The position numbers and the translations under genes were made by a program. A stretch of DNA of 64,000 nucleotides from Mucilaginibacter sp. OK268 (GTDB lineage: Bacteria; Bacteroidota; Bacteroidia; Sphingobacteriales; Sphingobacteriaceae): NCBI RefSeq assembly GCF_900103125.1, contig NZ_FNJV01000003.1:496001-560000 (forward strand), in the 5' to 3' direction. Positions 10,305-20,172 of the stretch are shown here, one piece after another. Numbering within the stretch: the stretch's first letter is position 1; each line of letters opens with the position of its first letter. A model generated the notes under the pieces. That model was given only the letters and a program-made list of their open reading frames with translations, did no database searches and was not told the origin of the DNA.

Positions 10305-11453
10305 TTAGTTGATTATCGTGACCTTGTTTTCTTTCAGCGTGCTTTTTACCCCGCTTATTTCAAGCATTTTTAAAATCTCTGTTAAATTTGAAGTGCGGGC
10401 AATATACCCCGTTAGCTGATTTGCCGGCACTTTGCCCTGGTAAGTAATTTCAACACCATACCATCTTCCTATTTGCCGCATAATAGTTTTAGTATCCGAC
10501 TTATTAAAGCTAAACAGACCATTTTTCCAGGCGATACTTTCCTGTGCATCCACAGTAGAAACCTTGATCTGATCTGTAATTTCTGCTTGTTCGCCGGGGA
10601 CAATCATTTGATTGGCCGAACCTTTTTTTACTTTGACAGAACCTTCTAATAAGGTGGCATTGATGTTTATTTCATCCTGATAAGCCATAATATTAAAATG
10701 TGTTCCTAAAACCTCTATTGATGCATGATTAGCCAGCATAACTTTAAATGGTTTGTGCTTATTTTTTGCCACCTCAAAATACGCCTCGCCGGTTAATTCT
10801 ACCACGCGTTCAGTTCCGTCAAAGGCTGTTGGATATTTCAGGCTGCTCAGGGCATTTAACCAAACTTTGGTACCATCGGCTAAGCTTACTTCGTACTGGC
10901 TGCCCACCGGTGTCGAAATACTGTTGTATTGTATGCCCGGCGCAGCTATGCCGGCTCCTTCGTTGCGGTAGCTCAATTTCCCGCTGTCTGTTTTGTCTAC
11001 CTGCGTGTTTCCCTGTTTGGCAACCAGCCCCTTACGGGTTTGATCCAGAATTACTTTTGAACCGTCGGCCAGGGTAAGTATCGCCTTGTTGTTGTTTTTT
11101 GTTCCTGATAAAATGGCCTGATCGCCGCCTGCGCTAATTTTATTAAATGGCGACAGGTGATAAATCAAGCCGACGCCTGCAAGCAACAGTAGGGCAGCTG
11201 CGAGCTTACGGCTATGCCCTAGCACTATTTTAATTATGAACGGCCTACGCCTAATCAGATGTTCTTCCTGCGCCTCCTGTATTCCTTTAAATAAACGTTC
11301 ACCTAATTCAAATTCAGTTCTATCCCCGCTTTCCCAGTTAATGACCCCGGAGGATTCCTGATTGTACCATTTATCCAGTTTCATCCGCTCTTCGCTGGTA
11401 AGATTGCCACTTAACCATTTCTCCGATAATTCTTGTAATTCTTTTTCAGTCAA
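10305..11453 (-). CDS. FecR-family anti-sigma factor (set 1)
   Basis: A 382-residue inner-membrane regulator that holds its ECF sigma factor in check until the STN domain of the cognate SusC signals. The N-terminal cytoplasmic part (1-80) is followed by one membrane segment (about 82-102, KLAAALLLLAGVGLIYHL). The periplasmic FecR domain (about 175-285) contains ISTPVGSQYEV, LADGTKVWLNA, GEAYFEVAKN and VLGTHFNIMAY, and the DUF4974-type C-terminal domain (about 310-382) is STN-like. The gene sits between the sigma gene (82 bases upstream) and susC (163 bases downstream), the usual order. The 163-base spacer holds a nested hairpin, so susC may have its own control. Confidence 0.93.
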   Translation of the reverse strand: MTEKELQELSEKWLSGNLTSEERMKLDKWYNQESSGVINWESGDRTEFELGERLFKGIQEAQEEHLIRRRPFIIKIVLGHSRKLAAALLLLAGVGLIYHLSPFNKISAGGDQAILSGTKNNNKAILTLADGSKVILDQTRKGLVAKQGNTQVDKTDSGKLSYRNEGAGIAAPGIQYNSISTPVGSQYEVSLADGTKVWLNALSSLKYPTAFDGTERVVELTGEAYFEVAKNKHKPFKVMLANHASIEVLGTHFNIMAYQDEININATLLEGSVKVKKGSANQMIVPGEQAEITDQIKVSTVDAQESIAWKNGLFSFNKSDTKTIMRQIGRWYGVEITYQGKVPANQLTGYIARTSNLTEILKMLEISGVKSTLKENKVTIIN

Positions 11454-11535
11454 GTGCAGTATTTAAAAATGATTTGCATTTATTACATAGCGTGTAGAAC
11501 CAGTAAGCCACCCTTAGTGAGCATGAAAATATTTT

Positions 11536-12132
11536 TTACCGGAGCGCCAGGTAGACTATAGTGCAGGAGAAAAGTGTAAGGCAAATGAAGTTATTAAGAC
11601 TTAAGCGCAGGATTTTAAGCGCTTTACTAATATGAGCTTCAACTGTTTTTGGGGATATAGCCAGGTTTTCAGCGATCTGCTTATCGGAAAGTCCTTTATC
11701 CCGGCTCAGTTTGAACACCAGTCGGCACTTATCTGGCAGGGAATCAACCAATGATTCTATTTGCGATCTCAATTCGTCAAACTCAAGCCATTGTTGCGTA
11801 GCATTATCTGCAACTGCCGGAATTTCCAGGTCGTCAATATATAGCGGCTGCTTGTTCTTTTTCGCCAATTGCGTCATTACTTCATATCTTATAACTGATG
11901 CGATATAGGTGTGAAAAGTATATTTAAGGGTTATAGTATGCCTGCGTTTCCAAAGGTTAATAAAGGCATCCTGAACAACTTCTTCGGCAATGGTATAAGA
12001 TTGCAACTGGGTATAGGCCTTAGTCAGCATTTTTTTCCAGTACCTGTTGTAAAGCATTTTAAAAGCAATGGCATTGTTCTTGGCTATTAAAAGGATCAAT
12101 TCTTCGTCTGAAAGGTTTTTTGACAGTTCCAT
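11536..12132 (-). CDS. ECF RNA polymerase sigma-70 factor (set 1)
   Basis: A 198-residue sigma factor with region 2 (about 20-90, including TIAEEVVQDAFINLWKRR) and region 4 with its helix-turn-helix (about 125-175, GLSDKQIAENLAISPKTVEA). It belongs to the Bacteroidota sigma group linked to FecR and SusC and should direct transcription of the susC-susD-protease-ggt genes. The last ~22 residues (NNFICLTLFSCTIVYLALR) form a hydrophobic tail long enough to touch or cross a membrane; the second sigma factor here has a similar, shorter one. The gene is first in its unit and is preceded by an 860-base gene-free stretch. Confidence 0.93.
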   Translation of the reverse strand: MELSKNLSDEELILLIAKNNAIAFKMLYNRYWKKMLTKAYTQLQSYTIAEEVVQDAFINLWKRRHTITLKYTFHTYIASVIRYEVMTQLAKKNKQPLYIDDLEIPAVADNATQQWLEFDELRSQIESLVDSLPDKCRLVFKLSRDKGLSDKQIAENLAISPKTVEAHISKALKILRLSLNNFICLTLFSCTIVYLALR

Positions 12133-12992
12133 TTACTAAATTGATAACGTACCTAAGTTAATATTGCCTTTATTTTAAATTAACGTTATAAATTTAGCAA
12201 TTCATTAGACTTTTAGGCACACAGATTCAAATATGTAAAAATATTACGATTACATCATTTTATTATAAAAAAAATGGCCGCCAATTACATTTCTTTCACA
12301 AAAACAAACAAAAAATATAAAATATTTCAACACAAATCAGTACTTAGATAAAAAAATCACAAAAACAGTGATTTAAAATACAAGATATTTTTTTTCAATG
12401 ATTTTCAGTGATTAAACCAAGCCAATTTAACATCCTCCCTAAAAGCCTGAACTTAAATACTAAGCGTAGTCATTTCAAAATTGGTCAACCGGGGTCAATC
12501 AGGTGTAGTTTATCTAGCTATCCATTTTATTACAAAAAATTCAGAAGGATAATACATTAAAAAATATGCCCCAATGTATTTCTCCACGAACCTGAAAATT
12601 GTGAAGACTTGCTCGATTTTTAGGATTCGGCCTTGCATATCCCACCATTATTCAATATAGCGACCAGTCCTGAGCTCTCGTCGGATTAATAATTATTTCA
12701 ATCACAAGATTAACTTCGAACCTTTCATAATTGAATATTTATAGAAGCCAATTTCTTTAAATTTTCTATAAAGATGTTCGAAAACTGTGGCCGCAAGGCC
12801 ACTTAGGGAGACAACATATAGGTATTGCCTCTTTTTCTACACCAATAAAAATCTGTTAATCAAATAATTACAACAAGAACTTTTGTAGTCCGATTTTATT
12901 GCAGATTTCAGGAAATTAAAGGCTATGCAAAACCATTTTTAAATAAGTGATCTGCCTGAAGGCACCTACAACTATATGCCTATGCCCTGAAA
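12133..12992. other. Gene-free AT-rich stretch, 860 bases
   Basis: It must contain the promoter of the sigma gene at its left end, although no textbook TAnnTTTG box was picked out. A degenerate repeat copy lies at about 12652-12800 (strongest at 12725-12780). A small perfect hairpin, GTGGCC-GCAA-GGCCAC, lies near 12787-12802, without a T-run on either side. No intact ORF was found. Confidence 0.6.
12652..12800 (-). repeat. Degenerate dispersed repeat, copy 1 (gene relic)
   Basis: Bases 12725-12780 align without gaps to 38518-38573 with 47 of 56 identical, and weaker similarity extends left to about 12652. Read on the minus strand both encode a similar peptide: FEHLYRKFKEIGFYK here and CELFYRKFEETGFYK there. 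Several of the differences are silent or conservative, so the ancestor was probably protein-coding. The reading frame here is short and closed by stops. The family was not recognised. Confidence 0.5.
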
Positions 12993-14996
12993 TTACCGAA
13001 CAGGCACAAAAAGTACAGCATCTGCTACGGTCACCCCATCAGCGTTTTTATTGGAGATCTCTACATAAGCTTTCTTTTCCTTTGACAAATCATATAACCC
13101 CAATGAAAGCCATTCCCCTGACGTTTGTCCTTCTACACGCAAATCCGACTGATTGATTATCTTTTCTATAGTCTTTTCTCCATCATAAATAGTGATATAA
13201 GTTTTCGTCGAGGCATTCATAACCTTAGGGAAATAGGTATAAACATGATAAGTCCCCTTTTTCAAAATTTTCGGAATAAACTGTACAGACTTGGCCGTTA
13301 CTGCCTTGGTGGTGTCTATAAGATAAGTTGGACCATAACCGCCGAACTTTTCGGTTTTCCAATTACCTGTTAGGTGACCGGCTTCATTATCAACCAATAT
13401 TTCTGTAGTGCTTCCATCAGCAAGGGGGTTACTCTGGAGTATATCTCGTATCTCCTTCACATTAACTTGCTGAACAGCTATTTTTTTATCAATTGACAGA
13501 CATGCAGCCACAGCCGAGGATTGGCCCAACACCATGAATACTGGCTCCATACGAATGGAACCATAAGCAATATGAGTTGCAGACAAGCACACCGGAACAA
13601 ACAAATTTGCGGCGTCCTTTTGCTTTGGGATTATAGCCCTGTACGAAACAGCATAGGGCGCAAATCCATGCACCTGAACATCGCCTTCATTTTTCACCAT
13701 ACCGTTCACTACCAACCTTTCGCAATTATGCGAATCCATGCCATATGCAGCCATTCCTACTCCATCATCAACCACTTCCTTTCCCTGGCAATGATGTTGG
13801 GTCATCACAAGTTCGCCGATCATTCTGCGGGCTTCCCTGATATAAAGCTGAGTTGTCCAGTTACCGCTATCCGTATATTCATCTTTGGGATAACCCCATT
13901 GTTTCATTTCGTTCCTGATGTTCTCGGGTATGCGGCTATCATTTCCAATAAAATAAAGGAAGCCTTTGGTATAATCTTCATGTTCCTTCCATATTTTGGC
14001 TCTTGTATTATAATCAGCCTCGGGATATTCCCAGTTCATCCCAATCATATCCGTCGAGAAACCTCCCCTGTTATTAATGTCCGTTTTACCGTTAGGCATC
14101 TTACTGATAATAAAAACGTCAAAAATTGTTTTCCAGGGTTGTTTCTCTTTTAAACGGATAAGTAACTCATACTTCTGAGGATCATAATTTGCGGGCCTTG
14201 AAATTGGAATACGGTTTTCTGGCACATTGGTTAACGTAATGCGAAAATTGTAAGCCTGTACTTTTTTATCCCCGGTACCATTTGCTTGTAATACTTCCTT
14301 ACTTATACCCCACAACAAACCGCTTTTCGGATCGCCCGGTACTTTATAGGGATCAACACCATCCAGAAACTGGTGTTGATCCAACAATTCAACCCCGTTT
14401 ATAGTTTCATCATACTGACTGTTCGCCTCCCGCCCTACCGCATAAGAAACACCCGAGCGGGCCATCAGATCGCCTTCATAAGTACAATCAATAAATACTT
14501 TAGCACGGATAATTTTATTGGAAGCAACCGATGGCTTATAGCTATTCTCCAATGTAATTTCTTTGAGCTGATTCCCTTCTTTTTTTACTTTGATAAGCCT
14601 GTTCCCAAGCAAAACAGAAAGGCCTGCCCGTTTTACATAGTCATTAAAAATGCCTTCAGCTACCTTGGGCTCAAATATCCATTGTTCAAATTTCCTGTAA
14701 TGCGTGCCTATACGGCGGTAAAAATCTCTCGCTAAACCGGTCACTACATATTTATTCCCAATATCTGTATAACCAAGGCCTCCCGAGCTCATACCACCCA
14801 AATGTTTTCCCGGTTCAATCAATATCACTGTTTTCCCCATTTTTTTTGCCGTGTAAGCTGCAATTACGCCTGCGGAAGTTCCTCCATATACACAAATATC
14901 AGCACTGATTACTTTGCTGTTTTGCGCATTAGCAGGCAATACAGCAACAAAACGGACTATTAATATTGCCAGGATGATCGCTTTAATGTTTTTCAT
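12993..14996 (-). CDS. Secreted FAD-dependent oxidoreductase with golvesin/Xly-type C-terminal domain
   Basis: A 667-residue protein with a signal peptide ending near ANAQ (about 25). The Rossmann dinucleotide motif follows at once (ADICVYGGTSAGVIAAYTAKK, about 32-52), then HLGGMSSGGLGYTD, typical of the PF12831 FAD-dependent oxidoreductase family. The catalytic part runs to about residue 530. The last ~135 residues (from EILVDNEAGHLTGNW) resemble the golvesin/Xly carbohydrate-binding-like domain, rich in beta strands. Enzymes of this family are common beside SusCD genes, but the substrate is not known; a sugar or polyol oxidation is possible. The gene lies 108 bases behind susD of set 2, with a strong hairpin in between, so it is probably expressed at a lower or separate level. 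Confidence 0.88.
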   Translation of the reverse strand: MKNIKAIILAILIVRFVAVLPANAQNSKVISADICVYGGTSAGVIAAYTAKKMGKTVILIEPGKHLGGMSSGGLGYTDIGNKYVVTGLARDFYRRIGTHYRKFEQWIFEPKVAEGIFNDYVKRAGLSVLLGNRLIKVKKEGNQLKEITLENSYKPSVASNKIIRAKVFIDCTYEGDLMARSGVSYAVGREANSQYDETINGVELLDQHQFLDGVDPYKVPGDPKSGLLWGISKEVLQANGTGDKKVQAYNFRITLTNVPENRIPISRPANYDPQKYELLIRLKEKQPWKTIFDVFIISKMPNGKTDINNRGGFSTDMIGMNWEYPEADYNTRAKIWKEHEDYTKGFLYFIGNDSRIPENIRNEMKQWGYPKDEYTDSGNWTTQLYIREARRMIGELVMTQHHCQGKEVVDDGVGMAAYGMDSHNCERLVVNGMVKNEGDVQVHGFAPYAVSYRAIIPKQKDAANLFVPVCLSATHIAYGSIRMEPVFMVLGQSSAVAACLSIDKKIAVQQVNVKEIRDILQSNPLADGSTTEILVDNEAGHLTGNWKTEKFGGYGPTYLIDTTKAVTAKSVQFIPKILKKGTYHVYTYFPKVMNASTKTYITIYDGEKTIEKIINQSDLRVEGQTSGEWLSLGLYDLSKEKKAYVEISNKNADGVTVADAVLFVPVR

Positions 14997-15025
14997 AATT
15001 GTTTATTTTAAACGTTTCAATTTCA

Positions 15026-15057
15026 GAAAAAGACCTGCCGCAGTAGAGGCAGGTCTT
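15026..15057 (-). terminator. Rho-independent terminator or attenuator after susD (set 2)
   Basis: A perfect 10-bp inverted repeat (AAGACCTGCC 15030-15039 with GGCAGGTCTT 15048-15057, 8-base loop) is followed on the minus strand by TTTTTC. It separates susD from the oxidoreductase gene. Confidence 0.8.
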
Positions 15058-15104
15058 ACGTGACAATAATTTAGGTTGAGTAATTTTTTAATAAGGTCCT
15101 ATAT

Positions 15105-16784
15105 CTAATAACCCGGGTTTTGAACAATTGCGGGGTCAGTTACCGTTTCAATATTAGGGATTGGCCAAAGGTAATCTCTATTAGCATTAAAATTCCTGAC
15201 CTCAACCACCCGCATATCTGCCTTATTGGGCACATTACTATAATTTGCAATTCCGTTAGCATCAATTGATGGAGCACTGGCTAACAGTCCTCGCGGTATC
15301 CTTCCATAAAGAGGGCCCTTCATTACCAGGTCTGCAATTTTCCATCGCCGTATATCAAAAAGCCGGAAGCCTTCTGTTGCAAATTCATACAAACGTTCTT
15401 TGCGAACAACGGAACGAAGTTGGGCCTGGGATTGGCCAGGTTGAATTGCCGGCATATTTACACCTGAACGCTGCCTGATGCTGTTGATAGCATCATAAAC
15501 AGACTGATCAATTTCTCCTTTTTCTATTTTGGCCTCGGCATATATCAGCAGCACCTCGGCATATCGTACCAGTATGACATTTAATTCTGAATTTGCTGGA
15601 TCAGCTTTGTCTGTTAAATCTACGTACTTACGCCAGCAATAACCCGTTGCAGTAGCAAAAGCATTTATAGCTTCCTGGTTGGGCACTCTTGTTGCCGGCG
15701 ATGTATTATAATTCCAGCATTGAAGGCTGTCTTTATGTGTCTCAAATTGATAATTGTAAAAAACAGACCCGGGTAAGGCAATGGTAAAGCCAAGCCTGGG
15801 GTCGCGGTTAGCAAAAGGTTTAGCAGGGTTATAAAGCGGCGACTTATCAATAGTTAGGCCATCGGTACATTCAAAAGCATCTACTAAAGATTGTGAGGGT
15901 AACTTATTGGAGTAACCCAAGCCGTTCCGTGATAAATAGCTTTTAGCGGTAGATTGCGTTATTGCGGCAGATTTCAGGTATTGTAAAGCAAGGATGATCT
16001 CCTTTGAAGTTTGACCGTTATAAGTAAATAAATCGGCAAAATTATTATGGAGGCTATAAGTGTTCAGATCCATTACGGCTTTGGCTGCCGCTATAGCAGC
16101 ATCCCACTGGCCATTATATAAAGCCGCTCTGGCCTTTATGGCCAAGGCCGCACCTTTTGTTGCGCGCCCTGCATCACTTGCACCGTAACTTACCGGAAGA
16201 TCATTAGCTGCAGCATCCAGCTCGTTGAGCACAAATGTTAATACATCCGCTTTTGAACTTCTGGGAAGCTGTGCATTATTTATAGACAACATGTTTGTAA
16301 CCAATGGCACCCCGCCAAAAAGTTCTATTAAATTCTGGTAAGCATAGGCCCGTACAAAACGTGCTTCGGCAATTGACCTGGTATAAATAGCTGGTGTGGT
16401 TTTATCCTTTACCTTAGCAACATTGTCTAATATAAAATTACATCTTCCTATGGAGGTATAAAACTGGGTCCATATTGTTTGTGTGTAGGCGTTATTGCTA
16501 TCCTGATTTCCCTGGCCTAATGATTGCAGGCCATCCACATTCCTGTTCCAACCAATATCGGTAGCCTCGTCAAGCGAGGTAACAATAGGCATATTAACAT
16601 CGAAATTGATCTTTAAAGTTGGGTAAATTCCGTTTACAGCTAAAATCAGTTCATCCTGATTGGTAAAAAAGTTTTGATCAGATGGCCCTGACAATGGAGA
16701 TTTATCTAAATAACCTTTGCTGCATGCCGAAGTAATGAGGATGAGGCAAATTACCAGTATCCTCAGTTTTATATTCTTTTTCAT
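15105..16784 (-). CDS. SusD/RagB-family outer-membrane lipoprotein (pair 2)
   Basis: A 559-residue surface lipoprotein with a clear lipobox (TSAC, Cys21). The N-terminal SusD-like domain contains SDQNFFTNQDELILAVNGIY and IGRCNFILDN. The C-terminal RagB/SusD domain contains RKERLYEFATEGFRLFDIRR and ends in YLWPIP and VQNPGY, the hallmark ending of the family. It starts 10 bases behind its susC partner. No carbohydrase or peptidase follows in the same unit, only an oxidoreductase behind a terminator, so the ligand cannot be inferred from neighbours. Confidence 0.94.
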   Translation of the reverse strand: MKKNIKLRILVICLILITSACSKGYLDKSPLSGPSDQNFFTNQDELILAVNGIYPTLKINFDVNMPIVTSLDEATDIGWNRNVDGLQSLGQGNQDSNNAYTQTIWTQFYTSIGRCNFILDNVAKVKDKTTPAIYTRSIAEARFVRAYAYQNLIELFGGVPLVTNMLSINNAQLPRSSKADVLTFVLNELDAAANDLPVSYGASDAGRATKGAALAIKARAALYNGQWDAAIAAAKAVMDLNTYSLHNNFADLFTYNGQTSKEIILALQYLKSAAITQSTAKSYLSRNGLGYSNKLPSQSLVDAFECTDGLTIDKSPLYNPAKPFANRDPRLGFTIALPGSVFYNYQFETHKDSLQCWNYNTSPATRVPNQEAINAFATATGYCWRKYVDLTDKADPANSELNVILVRYAEVLLIYAEAKIEKGEIDQSVYDAINSIRQRSGVNMPAIQPGQSQAQLRSVVRKERLYEFATEGFRLFDIRRWKIADLVMKGPLYGRIPRGLLASAPSIDANGIANYSNVPNKADMRVVEVRNFNANRDYLWPIPNIETVTDPAIVQNPGY

Positions 16785-16794
16785 CTTTTAAGTC

Positions 16795-19700
16795 TTAAAA
16801 ATTAACATTTAAACCAAAGCTGTAAACTTTTACCTGAGGATATGAATTAACCGTACCAACAGGCGATTCCACATCGTAACCCTTCCAGAAATTATCCGAA
16901 GTAAAAAGATTGGAACCATTGACAAACATGCGCATGCTCCTGACACCTATTTTACTGGTTAAGGATACTGGAAAAGTATAACCTACCTGCAGATTTTTTA
17001 ATCGCAGATAAGAGGCATCTTTCATCCAAAAGCTTGAGTTTTGTTCATTGTTCGATCCGCCGAAAGCAAGACGCGGAAATTTAGCATTGGGATTATCCGG
17101 GGTCCAGCGGTCTTTATTTTGTTCAAGGATAGTTCCACCAAACTGCCCCGTGCTAAACGGCATTATACCAGGCCCATATAAGTATCCGTTAGCCTTCCCT
17201 ACACCTTGCAAAAAGATACTGATATCAAACCCCTTAAATGAACCAGTAATGTTTGATGCATAAGTGTACCGGGGAATGGTACTTCCCAGCACAACTTTAT
17301 CTTTTTCGTTTATTATTCCGTCGTTGTTTTGATCCTTGTATTTGATATCCCCGGCTGCAACCGTACCAAACTGCGTGGCATGACCTGCAACGTCTGCGGC
17401 ATCTTTAAAATAGCCCTCTGCCTGATATCCGTAAATAGAATTAACAGCATAACCTTCCCTGTTTACAGTAAGGCCAGGTAAACTTATCCCATGCATATCG
17501 ATCACCTTATTTTGAACATCAGAAAGGTTTAAATTAACACTGTATTTAAAAGCGTTTATATTCCCTTTATACCCAATACCTAACTCCCATCCTTTATTCT
17601 TAACTACTCCCGCATTTTGAAACGGAGCATTTAATCCTATAATTAATGGAATATCCAAAAGGAGTAAAATATTGCTTGTTTTTCTGGTGTAATAGTCAGC
17701 AGTTATCGTTAAATGGGAGAACAAAGTCATATCAATACCAATGTCCGACATTTTTGTGCTTTCCCAAGTGATATCGCTATTGGCTAAACTATTAAGGGAA
17801 GCCGTATTTACAACTTGTTTCCCAAAAACAGATGTTCCTAAAACAACAGCTGTTACAGAGGGATAAGTTCCGATATTCTGATTTCCTAAGCGGCCCCAGG
17901 AAAGCCTGAGCTTCAGTTCATCAATAGTATTTTTTAAGGGCTCCATAAAACTCTCCTGTGATATGCGCCAGCCGGCAGAAACAGAAGGAAAAAAAGCATA
18001 CTTATTGCCTTTAGCAAAGCGGGATGATCCGTCATAACGGCCATTTACCTCCATTAAATATTTCTGCTTATAATCATAGTTTATCCTACCGAAGTAAGAA
18101 CGCAATGCCCATGCCTCAGATGTACCGGCTGTTTGTTGATTTGCGGTAGAGCCTGCATTGATAACCGGGTAATCGGGCAAGATATAAGTGTCGCGGTAGG
18201 CGCTTGTATAATCATTGTGATAATCTTCCTGCGAAGCCCCTACAATTGCTTTAAGGTCATGTGCTCCGAATGTTTTATTGAAGGTAAGCATAGCCCTCAG
18301 CGTATTATAAAAAGACCGGCTGCTACTTTCAGTAAGCGTTGTTAAAGCAGGGGTTTTAAAACTGGGTGTACCATCCGGAAGGTAGGTTTGAATAGCTTTA
18401 TTAAAGTTTTTGCCAATAGATTCAGCATATTTGGGGCCAATATTAACTTCAGCTTTTAGCCATTCAACCGGACTGTAAAGAAGGGTGGCATTTAAAGTGG
18501 CAAAGGGGGCTGTGGTCTTATTTGTACCACCATCCTTAGTTTGGGCAATAGGATTAAGGCCATTCCAGCCTACGCCCCAACTACCATTTGAATTAACACC
18601 TAATTGGTTGGCCGGAATACCATTTATATAGTTAAAGATATTTCCAGAACCAACTCCAGGTTCCTTGGTTACAGCATTAATTATTTGAAGATCGAATTTT
18701 GCACTAAATTTCTTTGAAAAAGTAACATCAGTATTATTACGTATGGTATAACGTTTAAAATCAGAGTTCTCAATAATTCCTTTTTGATTAAAGTAGCCTA
18801 CTGAAGTAAGCAGGCGAACTTTTTCTGAACCTCCGTTTACGGTTAAAAATTGGCTTTGCTGGAAACCGGAACCAATTAACACTTCTTTTTGCCAATCTGT
18901 ATTTGGATATTGATCGGTACTTACACCATTCTGAGCCCGATATTGTTGAATCAAAGCGTCTGAATAAAGTTGAGTTCTTCCTACATTAACATAAGCTTCA
19001 TTCAGCAGCAGCATGTGATCCAGCGCATTTACAGTCTTTGGCATATTGGTTGGTTTTTGCCAGCCAGCATAACTATTATAGCTTATACCTATTTGTTTCC
19101 CGCCACGTTTGGTTGTTACCAAAATAACACCGTTTGCCGCTCTGGAACCGTAAATAGATGCCGAAGCTGCATCTTTTAATATAGATACTGATTCAATCAA
19201 ATTTGGGTCAATGTTATTCATCGAACCCTCTATACCATCAATTAAGACTAAAGGATCAGCAGTTTTTCCAGTTGTTTCTATTGTTCCAACACCCCTGATC
19301 CGAATCGTGCCGGCATCCCCTCCGGGTCTTCCTGAACTTTGGGTTACAGTAACCCCTGGTGCTACACCCTGTAAGGATGCTGAGGTTTGTCCAACTGGTC
19401 TTATTTTAAGATCATCTCCTGAAACAGATGAGACAGCCCCCGTAAGATTTACCTTCTTTTGTGTTCCATATCCCACTACCACCACTTCGTTCAATCCCTT
19501 TGATTCGGCCTTTAGCTGAACATCGATCTTAGTTTGTCCATTAATGGCAATTTCCTGTGTTACATAGCCAATACTGGTAAATACAAGCGTTCCATTACTA
19601 TCAGAAAAGGTTAACGAATAATTACCTTTTACATCGGTAACCGTGCCGATTGTGGAGCCTTTCAGTTTGACACTTACTCCTGGTAATGCTCCTTTTTCAT

Positions 19701-20118
19701 CTGTTACGGTACCGCTTATCTTAATTGCCGGGGTGATGAGTGGCGCCTGATTTTCTTCTACATACTTTCGTTTTAAAACAATAGTTTGCCTGATGATCTT
19801 ATAGCTTAGCGGTTGATCTTTAAAACATTGCTTTAAAACCTCCTCAATAGATGCATTGGTAACCGTTACGCTGATTCTTTCATTTTGAGGAATATCTTTA
19901 CTGTTATACAAAAAATAATACCCGCTTTGCTTTTCTATTAACTGTAAAACTTTTTCAATAGAAATTTTATTTTCCCGAAGTGTTATGGTTTGGCTAAAAC
20001 TGGAGGCACTTACCTGGGTAAGTGCGGTAAACATCATAATGGCAATTAACTTCATAGCCAATATAGTTTTGGCAAGTTGCGGCTGTGCCGGCAACAATAC
20101 CTTATTAATAAATTTCAT
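16795..20118 (-). CDS. SusC/RagA-family TonB-dependent transporter with STN signalling domain (pair 2)
   Basis: An 1107-residue transporter. After about 21 residues comes the signal peptide MKLIAIMMFTALTQVSASSF (22-41), then the STN domain (about 44-115), a carboxypeptidase-regulatory-like domain (about 130-215), the plug (about 222-335, with SEKP-free GLNEVVVVGYGTQKK at its start and DAASASIYGSRAANGVILVTT) and a barrel ending in a C-terminal aromatic residue. The STN domain marks it as a signal transducer for the upstream FecR/sigma pair. The spacer to fecR holds a nested hairpin matching the one in set 1. The ATG at 20118 has an A-rich, weakly AGG-like leader (CAAAGGT) and fits the usual ~20-residue extension before MKL, so this start is likely. 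Confidence 0.94.
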   Translation of the reverse strand: MKFINKVLLPAQPQLAKTILAMKLIAIMMFTALTQVSASSFSQTITLRENKISIEKVLQLIEKQSGYYFLYNSKDIPQNERISVTVTNASIEEVLKQCFKDQPLSYKIIRQTIVLKRKYVEENQAPLITPAIKISGTVTDEKGALPGVSVKLKGSTIGTVTDVKGNYSLTFSDSNGTLVFTSIGYVTQEIAINGQTKIDVQLKAESKGLNEVVVVGYGTQKKVNLTGAVSSVSGDDLKIRPVGQTSASLQGVAPGVTVTQSSGRPGGDAGTIRIRGVGTIETTGKTADPLVLIDGIEGSMNNIDPNLIESVSILKDAASASIYGSRAANGVILVTTKRGGKQIGISYNSYAGWQKPTNMPKTVNALDHMLLLNEAYVNVGRTQLYSDALIQQYRAQNGVSTDQYPNTDWQKEVLIGSGFQQSQFLTVNGGSEKVRLLTSVGYFNQKGIIENSDFKRYTIRNNTDVTFSKKFSAKFDLQIINAVTKEPGVGSGNIFNYINGIPANQLGVNSNGSWGVGWNGLNPIAQTKDGGTNKTTAPFATLNATLLYSPVEWLKAEVNIGPKYAESIGKNFNKAIQTYLPDGTPSFKTPALTTLTESSSRSFYNTLRAMLTFNKTFGAHDLKAIVGASQEDYHNDYTSAYRDTYILPDYPVINAGSTANQQTAGTSEAWALRSYFGRINYDYKQKYLMEVNGRYDGSSRFAKGNKYAFFPSVSAGWRISQESFMEPLKNTIDELKLRLSWGRLGNQNIGTYPSVTAVVLGTSVFGKQVVNTASLNSLANSDITWESTKMSDIGIDMTLFSHLTITADYYTRKTSNILLLLDIPLIIGLNAPFQNAGVVKNKGWELGIGYKGNINAFKYSVNLNLSDVQNKVIDMHGISLPGLTVNREGYAVNSIYGYQAEGYFKDAADVAGHATQFGTVAAGDIKYKDQNNDGIINEKDKVVLGSTIPRYTYASNITGSFKGFDISIFLQGVGKANGYLYGPGIMPFSTGQFGGTILEQNKDRWTPDNPNAKFPRLAFGGSNNEQNSSFWMKDASYLRLKNLQVGYTFPVSLTSKIGVRSMRMFVNGSNLFTSDNFWKGYDVESPVGTVNSYPQVKVYSFGLNVNF

Positions 20119-20172
20119 ACCTTTGAAATGTTGGGTTTAAGGGTTAGCTATCAATTTCGCGATTGGTTATAA

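Noticed and set aside
12787..12802. GTGGCC-GCAA-GGCCAC hairpin as a terminator or small RNA end
   Set aside because: No T-run on either strand and no gene end nearby.
13521..14153. 210-codon plus-strand frame
   Set aside because: It lies wholly inside the well-supported oxidoreductase gene on the other strand and has no family features.
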